Assembly: GCA_016716885.1 (NCBI GenBank)
Contig: JADJUV010000004.1
Span: 1-64,000, forward strand
DNA length: 64,000 bases
Source of the DNA: Candidatus Trichofilum aggregatum
GTDB lineage: Bacteria; Chloroflexota; Anaerolineae; Promineifilales; Promineifilaceae
Direction of reading: 5' to 3'
Shown: one piece after another, positions 51,894 to 58,997 of the stretch
How positions within the stretch are numbered: the stretch's first letter is position 1
Layout of the letters: every line of letters begins with the position of its first letter
The notes under the pieces: model-generated
The model's input: only the letters and a program-made list of their open reading frames with translations
Database searches by the model: none
Told to the model about the DNA's origin: nothing
Position numbers and translations under genes: made by a program

Positions 51894-53042
51894 CTAACTT
51901 TGGCGGCGTACCCGCAAGGCAATGCCCATGAGTAACAGTGAACCAGCAACCAACAGGAGAAGTAAACCAGAGGCGGCATTTTGCCCACTGAAAGCGGTCA
52001 GAGAGACATCGGTGGGTTGTCCGGTAACGGTGGCACTGGCTGAACCGGAAGCCGAAACCTGTGTACCGGTAATGAAAGCAGTCCAGGTCATGACGTTGGT
52101 GACGCTTTCAACTGTTAGGGTGTAATCAGTGGTAAAGGAGAACGTGCCCCCAGGAGCCAGATCGTAAGGCGCTGCGGACAACAGCGTACCCAGCATATCA
52201 TCAACAACGGTGTGTTGGGTGAGGGTAATGTCGCCGGTATTCTCTACCTGGTAACAATAGGTCACGACAGAACCATAGGGAACGCTGATTGTATTACTGA
52301 CGCCACAACTGCCGTCGTCGCTGACTGTTTTGGCGACATTAATGCTAGGAGCAGCCACGGGGCCGGCTGTACCGGAAATTTGGAAGAGGAAGTCAGGACT
52401 GACTCCACCACCAACGCCACAGGTGGTTTGGCGAGTCCAGGCAGCACAACCCGTACCAAATCCGCCGCCCGGATTGCGCCAGACGCTACCGCTGTTACTT
52501 GTCGTTGTGCGATTGCTCCAGAAATATTGACCACTACCGGCAAAGGTTTGATTGGACATAAAGGCCAGCCAGTAGGTTCCAGGCCCAAGAACACAAGGCG
52601 TGGGGAGGGTAATATTCAGAGTGCCAGAACCGGTAAGCGTGGTCACATCCAGGTAAGAACAAACGGCAGTTGCGCCCGGATAAGTAGCACTGTCAGGATA
52701 GATGGCTACATCTACGCTGGGTGTTGTCCCACCCGAAGTTCCTACAATAACAACACCATCTACTGTCCATTGCGTGTTGGCGGGAACAACAAAATCATCA
52801 GCACCTTCGCTATCATAAATATTGTATTGTGCTTCGAAATCTTGGGCTGGGGCACCATCTCCTGAGGCATTGTCAGTTTGACTATAGAGAACGCCGGTAG
52901 GACTGTTAGGTACAACACCAGAAGCGTTTGCTTGAGCCGAGGGTCCTGGCGCGGCCGCACCCGCAAGCGCGAATGTCAGGACAACGACCAGAGCTGCGAT
53001 TACTACTGGCAGTAGTAATCGTGGAGAAGAAAACTTACGCAT
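51894..53042 (-). CDS. Surface protein 3 with conserved C-terminal domain and PTDVSL-helix-RR tail
   Basis: Exported protein of 382 residues. Signal segment LLPVVIAALVVVLTFALAGAAA, then a beta-rich region with VLYSQTDNASGDGAPAQ and ADDFVVPANTQWTVDGVVI (similar to surface protein 1). The C-terminal domain SINVAKTVSDDGSCGVSNTI ... YCYQVENTGDITLTQHTVVDD is more diverged than in the other two. It ends PTDVSLTAFSGQNAASG, helix LLLLLVAGSLLLMGIAL, then RVRRQS. The ATG at 53042 has AGGAGG six bases upstream; the longer frame is not plausible. It is probably the oldest member of the family. One GCGGCCGC at the mature N-terminus. Confidence 0.8.
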   Translation of the reverse strand: MRKFSSPRLLLPVVIAALVVVLTFALAGAAAPGPSAQANASGVVPNSPTGVLYSQTDNASGDGAPAQDFEAQYNIYDSEGADDFVVPANTQWTVDGVVIVGTSGGTTPSVDVAIYPDSATYPGATAVCSYLDVTTLTGSGTLNITLPTPCVLGPGTYWLAFMSNQTFAGSGQYFWSNRTTTSNSGSVWRNPGGGFGTGCAAWTRQTTCGVGGGVSPDFLFQISGTAGPVAAPSINVAKTVSDDGSCGVSNTISVPYGSVVTYCYQVENTGDITLTQHTVVDDMLGTLLSAAPYDLAPGGTFSFTTDYTLTVESVTNVMTWTAFITGTQVSASGSASATVTGQPTDVSLTAFSGQNAASGLLLLLVAGSLLLMGIALRVRRQS

Positions 53043-53359
53043 ATTGAGCCTCCTATTGCTGTGTTGATTAAGTTCATGTGGCTTCCACCCGGATTTATCG
53101 AGAGGATTCCAGATCGTTTTTATAGATGAGAGCCAGATGAGCAAGGATGAGCGTAGTATAGCATTTTCTCAAGCAAAACCCAATATTCATGTTGAAGTGA
53201 TCCAATTTATGCTTTTGTAATGAGTACTGTCAGGCATGACGGTGATTTGACGGGGGGTAAGGTGTTGTAGACAATTAGCTCGCTTTTCGCTCTGAACGTA
53301 TGATAGGTATTCCATCCGTTCTGATAACTGTTTAAGTGCCTGTGATAGAGGAGAATTTC

Positions 53360-53569
53360 ATGGTAGATGTAGCTTTCATTTTGGCATATATTGATCCCAA
53401 TAGTGGGGGGCTGCTGTTTCAGTTGTTAGCGGCCGCGTTCGTGCTTTTCTCAGGACTGTTTTTCTTTTTCTCCAGCCAGGTAAAAATGATGTTTGCTCGC
53501 CTGCGCCGCTTTGTGAAGGAGAAAACGGGCAAAGGGGTTCAACCCCAGGATGAAAACGCGTCAGAATGA
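53360..53569 (+). CDS. Small membrane protein with YIDPNSGG motif
   Basis: Membrane protein of 69 residues: MVDVAFILAYIDPNSGGLLF with the YIDPxSG motif before the helix LLAAAFVLFSGLFFFFSS, then a basic tail. Small YIDPGxG proteins of this type are often encoded next to alkaline-phosphatase-superfamily genes, as here. GAGGAG lies six bases before the ATG at 53360. The stop overlaps the next gene's start (ATGA), so the two are translated together. The role is unknown; it may be a partner or anchor for the enzyme. Confidence 0.75.
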   Translation: MVDVAFILAYIDPNSGGLLFQLLAAAFVLFSGLFFFFSSQVKMMFARLRRFVKEKTGKGVQPQDENASE

Positions 53570-55398
53570 AAACGGTTCTGGTTGGGCTTGATGCCTTTTC
53601 CCCGGTTGTTTTTGAACGGTTGCATGAACAAGGCCGACTCCCCCATCTGAGCAAGATGGCGGCCGCGGGTGACTATGCTCCGTTTGCTGTCGCCAACCCC
53701 CCACAAAGTGAGGTCTCCTGGACAAGTATTGCCACTGGTTTAGACGCGGCGGGGCATGGCATTTTTGATTTTGTTCACCGAGACCCAGCCACTTATGGAT
53801 TAACGGTTTCTCTGCTACCGGCCCGCTCTGGTTTATTGGGCCTTCAGTTTGTACCCCCTTTTACGGCCCGCACTATTTTTGATGAAGCGGTGGGTGATGG
53901 TTTCCCGGCTACGGCCTTGTGGTGGCCGGCCGTGTTCCCGGCGCGGCCGCAATCCCCTGTGCGTACCATCCCTGGCCTCGGTACTCCGGATATTCATGGC
54001 CGTTTGGGGGTGGGCATCCTCTTTAGCAATGATCCCCAACGGGTTCCTCGCGTCGGTAAAACACGGGTGGTTTTGCTCAATTCAGCGGGCAAAGATGTTT
54101 ATCGTGCGCAACTACCTGGCCCCATGCAGGGCAAGGGTCAAGCCGTCCAAGAGATGACTCTAGACCTGGAACTACAGCTCAAAGACAACCAATCCGCCAC
54201 CTGTCGCCTGGGGCGGCAGGTGTTGGAACTCACTTTAGGCCAATGGAGTCCGGTCATCGAATTGGCATTTAAGAGTGGCTGGTTTTTCGCCGTTAAAGTG
54301 GTGACTCGCCTTATTCTTACCCAGATTCAGGGTGAAGTCAGACTTTATTGCCTGCCCTTACAGATTCATCCGCTGGCTTCACCCTGGCACTATGCCACTC
54401 CACGCCCGTTTATTCAGCGCTTGTGGCGGCAGTTTGGCCCGTTTCTAACGTTAGGCTGGCCGCAAGACACGGTGGGGTTAGAAGACGGTTGTATTTCGGA
54501 TGAACAGTTTTTGGCCCTTTGCCAACACATCTTCACCACCCGCGAGGCGATTTTTCTTCATCTGTTGGATGAATACCGGGAAGGGATTCTGGCCGGGGTG
54601 TTTGATTCATTGGACCGGATTCAGCATATGTTTTGGCATAGCCGCCCGGATGTGATTGAGGGTTGGTATGAACGGCTGGATGGACTGGTGGGTAAGGTTC
54701 AGCAACGGCTGACGACCAAAGGGAAGGGGCAACCCCGGCTGATGGTGGTGTCGGATCATGGGTTTGGGCCGTTTGAGCAGAAGGTTCATTTGAATCGGTG
54801 GCTCAAGGATGAGGGTTTTCTCGCGGCCGCAACGGCAACCAGCCGCGACAATTTTACCTCAGTCAACTGGGCTGATACTCAGGCATACGCTTTGGGACTC
54901 AACAGTCTCTATCTCAACCAGGTGGGTCGGGAAGGGCAAGGCGCTGTTTCACCAGCGGCGGTTCCCCAGTTGGTGGCTGATGTACGGCAAAAGTTGTTGG
55001 CCTGGCGCGGCCGCGATCATCAGCCCGTTGTCCAACAAGTGTGGACACGCACCGAAGCTTATACTGGCCCCTTGGCCGACTACGGACCTGACTTACTCAT
55101 CGGTTATACCCCAGGGTATCGTGCTTCAGCCGAAACGGGGCTGGGGGGCTGGGGGGCACAACCCCTGGAACCCAACCAGGATCATTGGCATGGTGATCAT
55201 TGTTTCGCCCCGGATGCTGTTCCTGGTGTTCTCTTTACCCCTGGGTTGAGCCAGGAATTCCCTCGACCTACCTATCGCGATATACCGGCTCTGGCGCTGG
55301 GTAAATCTATACCCTCTGGCAACGTGCCACCCCCCCCATTAAGCGATGAAGAGCAAGAAGTCGTCACCGAAAGACTCAAAGAGCTGGGCTATCTTTAG
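53566..55398 (+). CDS. Alkaline-phosphatase-superfamily protein (type I phosphodiesterase/nucleotide pyrophosphatase)
   Basis: Metal-dependent phosphohydrolase of 610 residues. The N-terminal metal site is KTVLVGLDAFSPVVF, and the nucleophile region is PPQSEVSWTSIATGLDAAGHG with Ser in the PPQS position. FDSLDRIQHMFW and VVSDHGFGPF supply the other metal ligands. No signal peptide, which suggests a cytosolic face or association through the small membrane protein. It overlaps that gene by four bases and is followed by a membrane protein. Probably acts on a phosphodiester or sugar-phosphate, perhaps of an envelope lipid (inference). Confidence 0.85.
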   Translation: MKTVLVGLDAFSPVVFERLHEQGRLPHLSKMAAAGDYAPFAVANPPQSEVSWTSIATGLDAAGHGIFDFVHRDPATYGLTVSLLPARSGLLGLQFVPPFTARTIFDEAVGDGFPATALWWPAVFPARPQSPVRTIPGLGTPDIHGRLGVGILFSNDPQRVPRVGKTRVVLLNSAGKDVYRAQLPGPMQGKGQAVQEMTLDLELQLKDNQSATCRLGRQVLELTLGQWSPVIELAFKSGWFFAVKVVTRLILTQIQGEVRLYCLPLQIHPLASPWHYATPRPFIQRLWRQFGPFLTLGWPQDTVGLEDGCISDEQFLALCQHIFTTREAIFLHLLDEYREGILAGVFDSLDRIQHMFWHSRPDVIEGWYERLDGLVGKVQQRLTTKGKGQPRLMVVSDHGFGPFEQKVHLNRWLKDEGFLAAATATSRDNFTSVNWADTQAYALGLNSLYLNQVGREGQGAVSPAAVPQLVADVRQKLLAWRGRDHQPVVQQVWTRTEAYTGPLADYGPDLLIGYTPGYRASAETGLGGWGAQPLEPNQDHWHGDHCFAPDAVPGVLFTPGLSQEFPRPTYRDIPALALGKSIPSGNVPPPPLSDEEQEVVTERLKELGYL

Positions 55399-55924
55399 AG
55401 ACCCGGCATTTAGCCGCCGCCCGCTCTGGCAACTGTTCACCGTTTGTGCTTTCCCGGTGCAAATTTGGGCTGTGTTGGTGATGTTGCAGGAGTTGCCGGT
55501 ATTTTTGTTGCGCCTGAGTTTGTGGGACATCATCAATGTGATTGCCTACATCGAAGCGTCCACCTTGTTAGAAAGTGGCCTCATTTGGTTGGTTCTGGTG
55601 TTGGTCGCGGCCATTCTCCCTGGTTGGCTTTTCCGTTCTCGCCTGATACCTCAGGCAACCGTTATTCTGCTGCTAAGTTCATTGTGGGCCGTGGCGTTTC
55701 ATTTCAGGTTGAATGCCTTTTGGGAACTCAGTCGCCCCCTGCAAATGGCCTGGATTGTTACTTATTTTGTGTCGCTGGTTTTGGCAGTTTACTACTTACA
55801 CCAGAGCAAAAAAGTAGAAGGGTGGCTGGTCGCTTTTGTGGATCGGCTCGAACCGCTGGCTACGCTTTATCTGGTATTGGGTGTTCTGGGGGCGGTGATT
55901 GTGGTTGTACGGAATTTGTTCTAG
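55346..55924 (+). CDS. Polytopic membrane protein of unknown function
   Basis: Protein of 192 residues with four to five helices (for example PVQIWAVLVMLQELPVFLL, SGLIWLVLVLVAAILPGWLF, ATVILLLSSLWAVAFHF, VTYFVSLVLAVYYLH, LVLGVLGAVIVVVRN). The frame begins inside the phosphodiesterase gene (53-base overlap) without a clear ribosome site, so coupling is likely. No family is recognised. Its place between two alkaline-phosphatase-superfamily genes suggests a membrane partner in the same pathway. Confidence 0.68.
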   Translation: MKSKKSSPKDSKSWAIFRDPAFSRRPLWQLFTVCAFPVQIWAVLVMLQELPVFLLRLSLWDIINVIAYIEASTLLESGLIWLVLVLVAAILPGWLFRSRLIPQATVILLLSSLWAVAFHFRLNAFWELSRPLQMAWIVTYFVSLVLAVYYLHQSKKVEGWLVAFVDRLEPLATLYLVLGVLGAVIVVVRNLF

Positions 55925-55962
55925 GACTGTGCGAGTCTGCGTCTTGTACAGATAACAAGAAG

Positions 55963-56050
55963 TGAACCACAGATGGCACAGATTTTCACAGATGAAAAGA
56001 CAACTCTGTGTGTGCCTGCTCTGTGACCCTCTGTGTTCCTTCTTTTTTGG
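55963..56050. repeat. Inverted repeat built on CACAGATGGCACAGATTTTCACAG
   Basis: CACAGATG, CACAGATTT and CACAGATG face CTCTGTGTGTG, CTCTGTGACC and CTCTGTGTTCC. The words are close to those at 12661-12785. It precedes the second phosphatase-superfamily gene. Confidence 0.7.
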
Positions 56051-56079
56051 TTCTGGTTTGCCCAGGTTAGGAGTTGTTG

Positions 56080-57600
56080 ATGAATCGTCGGGCTTTTTTG
56101 CAGGGAACATTGGCTTTAGCGGCCGCGGGAATCCTACCCCGTTGGTTAGCCTCGGCGCGGCCGCAGTCGCAGGTGGCGGGTTTACCCAACATCCTGGTAC
56201 TGGTTTTTGACACCTTTTCCGCGCATCACGCCTCTTTCCTGGGGTACCCACGGGACACGACCCCGCACATGGCCCGTTTTGCCGAGCAATCCCATGTCTA
56301 TCATCGGCACTATGCCACTGGAAACTTCACCTCTCCGGGCACGGCTTCCCTTTTAACCGGGGTTTACCCCTGGTCACATCGGGCGTTTCACATCAATGGC
56401 CTGATGCAGGAGCCGTATGCCGACCAAAATCTGTTTCAGGCCATCGCCGGTAAACCCTATGAACGAGTAGCGTTCACCCATAATTCGCTGGTGATGCTTT
56501 TGTTAGACCAGATGGCACAGCACATTGACCAGTATGTGCCCACCCGTGACCTGACTTTGTTTGATGAGATGTTGGCAGAGCGGTTGTTTTCTAATGACTT
56601 CGCGGCCGCGTTCCTGGCCGAACGGCTGCTGCTACCCAAAGATGAGCGGGTACAGTCAGCCTCTCTGTTTCTCTCCCTGTTTGACCGGGCGCGGCGCGAA
56701 CGCATCATCCAGGCCACCCGGCAGGAATACGCCGAAACGTTCCCCCGGGGCACCCCAAGAGCCGATCGGCATATGCGTTACTTCATCCTTGAAGACGCCA
56801 TCAACTGGCTCATTCGGTACACAACGCAAGCGGCCAATCCCTACCTGCTTTACGCCCATCTTTACCCCCCGCATGGCCCGTACAATGCCCGGCATGAGTT
56901 TATAGATACCTTTGCTCAGGATGGGTTTGTACCCCAGCCCAAAGAGCGGTCAATTTATGGCAGTGAGCGGGAAGAGGCGGTGCAGCGAAGTCGCCGCAAC
57001 TATGATGAGTATCTGCTTTATGCCGATGCCGAATTTGGGCGGCTGATGACCCAGCTAGAAGTGCAAGGCGTATTGGATAACACGATTGTGGTGGTTACTT
57101 CGGATCATGGGGAGTTGTTTGAACGGGGTATTTCCGGCCATATCACGCCGGTTTTGTATGAGCCGGTGATTCGGGTGCCCTTGCTCATCCATTTGCCCGG
57201 TCAGACGGAGCGCCAGGATGTTATGACGCCCACCAGTATCATAGACATTATGCCCACTTTACTCCATCTGACGGAGCAGCCGTTGCCTGCCTGGTTGCAG
57301 GGGCAGGTATTGCCGGGAATGGGGGGGCCGCTGGCGGATCGCGGCCGCGCCCTGTACGCGCTTGAGGCTAAAAACAATCGTAAAATCGGTCCCTTTACGG
57401 AGGCCACGCTCGCCCTTATCAAAGACCAGTACAAACTCATTCATTATTTTGGGTATGAAGCGGGCGAAAGTTGGTATGAACTATTTGATCTTGTGGCCGA
57501 CCCCGAAGAGCGCACCAATTTGTACCAGACGGATGATCCCCTGGCCTCAGGTTTGCGCCAGGAGTTGTTGACCCAGTTGGAAGTGATTAACGCGGGGTAG
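56080..57600 (+). CDS. Sulfatase-fold hydrolase with threonine in the nucleophile position
   Basis: Exported alkaline-phosphatase/sulfatase-superfamily enzyme of 506 residues. A twin-arginine signal is seen (MNRRAFLQGTLALAAAG). The N-terminal metal site is ILVLVFDTFSAHHASFLG. The usual CxPxR formylglycine motif is replaced by FTSPGTASLLTGVYP, so the residue is Thr and the arginine is missing. VVVTSDHGELFERG supplies the C-terminal metal ligands. It therefore cannot be a formylglycine sulfatase; a phosphatase or phosphoethanolamine/phosphoglycerol transferase using Thr is more likely. TAGGAG lies six bases before ATG 56080. It is probably part of the 53.4-57.6 kb envelope cluster. Confidence 0.82.
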   Translation: MNRRAFLQGTLALAAAGILPRWLASARPQSQVAGLPNILVLVFDTFSAHHASFLGYPRDTTPHMARFAEQSHVYHRHYATGNFTSPGTASLLTGVYPWSHRAFHINGLMQEPYADQNLFQAIAGKPYERVAFTHNSLVMLLLDQMAQHIDQYVPTRDLTLFDEMLAERLFSNDFAAAFLAERLLLPKDERVQSASLFLSLFDRARRERIIQATRQEYAETFPRGTPRADRHMRYFILEDAINWLIRYTTQAANPYLLYAHLYPPHGPYNARHEFIDTFAQDGFVPQPKERSIYGSEREEAVQRSRRNYDEYLLYADAEFGRLMTQLEVQGVLDNTIVVVTSDHGELFERGISGHITPVLYEPVIRVPLLIHLPGQTERQDVMTPTSIIDIMPTLLHLTEQPLPAWLQGQVLPGMGGPLADRGRALYALEAKNNRKIGPFTEATLALIKDQYKLIHYFGYEAGESWYELFDLVADPEERTNLYQTDDPLASGLRQELLTQLEVINAG

Positions 57601-57639
57601 GGGGATGGATGAATGAACGCCCACAAAAAGGCATTGTTT

Positions 57640-57715
57640 GTAGTGACCGCTTTAGCACGCTGACGCTAGCCCGCTAAAGCGGTCACTACGAACTAGAACT
57701 CTAAATCATAATCTG
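57640..57715. repeat. 76-base palindromic repeat, copy 3 (inverted orientation)
   Basis: GTAGTGACCGCTTTAGCACG and CCCGCTAAAGCGGTCACTAC are followed by GAACTAGAACTC and TAATCTG, the complement of the left flank of copies 1 and 2. The copy is thus in reverse orientation. It lies in the 446-base gap 57601-58046. Confidence 0.85.
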
Positions 57716-57750
57716 AATATCTATAACACATGCGCGTGGTTTCATTTGTG

Positions 57751-57790
57751 GGTGCGGATGAACGATTTTCTGATGCGGACGAACGATTTT
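57751..57790. repeat. Two direct copies of TGCGGAYGAACGATTTTC
   Basis: TGCGGATGAACGATTTTC and TGCGGACGAACGATTTTC lie in tandem, 21 bases apart. The copies are identical except one base. They could be an operator or a simple duplication. No gene is near enough to decide. Confidence 0.55.
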
Positions 57791-57927
57791 CCTGCCCAGA
57801 TAAAGCGGTTCCCTCTACCGCCCTTTCTGTTCCTTACATTGATTCCGCCAACAACCCGGTGATCGGTCGTGTTCTCACTGGGTATTCCTGGTAAAATGAA
57901 CCCATTGTTAGCTACCTGATGGTTACT

Positions 57928-58008
57928 GGAGTTTAAAGCTAGAGGAGAGAGCTAGAGATAATTACCCTGGGGAACCCTCTAGCTCTAGCTCTGAACTCTA
58001 AACTCAAG
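57928..58008. repeat. Inverted repeat AGAGGAGAGAGCTAGAG / CTCTAGCTCTAGCTC before ctaB
   Basis: GGAGTTTAAAGCTAGAGG and AGAGCTAGAGATAAT are answered by CCCTCTAGCTCTAGCTCTG and AACTCTAAACTC. An iterated-word inverted repeat lies about 40 bases before the heme O synthase start. Confidence 0.75.
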
Positions 58009-58046
58009 TGATTAGGGTGGCATTTTTTTTGGGAGCACATATTTTC

Positions 58047-58959
58047 ATGAGTGAAATGACCGAGCAATCGCAGAATTTGAGCACGACGACCATCAATTGG
58101 CGTGAATGGTTACAAGAATGGGTGGTTTTATTTAAACTCCGTGTGGTGTCGCTTTTACTTTTGGCGGCGGTGGGGGGGGCGTTTTTAGGCGCCAGAGGGT
58201 GGCCCGGTTGGGGAACCCTGCTCTTAGTCCTGGTGACAGGCGGGATGGCCGCTTCGGGGGCTTCGGCACTGAACCAATACCTGGAACGCCATCTGGATGC
58301 CCGCATGAACCGGACCCGTTCGCGGCCGATGGTAACTGGCAGTGTGGCGCGGCCGCGAACCATCCTGATCCTGGGTCTTATCCTGATCGCCTTGCCTACT
58401 TTAGCTGTTTTACCGTTCAACCCGGCCCTCTCCTTCTATCTGGTGTTGGGAGCCTTCATCTATATTGGCGTGTACACCATCTGGTTAAAGCCACGCACCT
58501 TACTAAATATTGTCATTGGCGGAGCGGCGGGGAGTGCGGCGGTGATGAGTGGCGGCGCGGCCGCGAACGCCGCCAACGATGTAGCTGTGATTACCCTGGC
58601 CCTGCTCGTTTTTCTATGGACACCCCACCCACTTTTGGAGCCTGGCCCTTCTCTACCGCCATGATTACCAAAAAGCCAGCTTTCCCATGCTACCGGCCCA
58701 GGTTACACCCCATCAATCTGCCTGGTGGGTGTTGGCTCACACCTTGCCCACTGGTCTGGCGGCCATTTTATTAGCTTCAACCCCTGGGCTGGGTTGGCTC
58801 TATGGTCTGGCTTCCGTTGGGTTGACCGGGGAACTACTTTACCGTAACATTCGCCTCATTGCGGCTCCTACGCCAAAAAATGCGCGTCGTCTCTTCATCT
58901 CATCGAACTACTATTTGATGGCTATTTTACTGGTCATTTGCCTGGATGTTGTTCTGTAA
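58047..58959 (+). pseudogene. ctaB: Protoheme IX farnesyltransferase (heme O synthase), frameshifted
   Basis: UbiA-family prenyltransferase that adds farnesyl to heme b for cytochrome oxidases. The first frame carries LFKLRVVSLLLLAAVGG, GASALNQYLERHLDARMNRTRSRP (the NxxxDxxxD-type motif) and many helices. Near 58620-58632 the sequence changes frame, then continues HFWSLALLYRHDYQKASFPM, the usual second motif region, to the normal C-terminus. The total span is one base over a multiple of three and would give about 303 residues after removal of one base from the CCCCACCC stretch. GGGAG precedes the ATG at 58047. Either a sequencing error or recent inactivation. No oxidase genes are adjacent. 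Confidence 0.85.
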
Positions 58960-58997
58960 CCGGCGATTCACCACCAAAGGACACCAACCCAACAACC

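Noticed and set aside
56080..57600. Arylsulfatase
   Set aside because: The formylglycine position is Thr and the following Arg of the CxPxR motif is missing, so the standard sulfatase mechanism is not possible.
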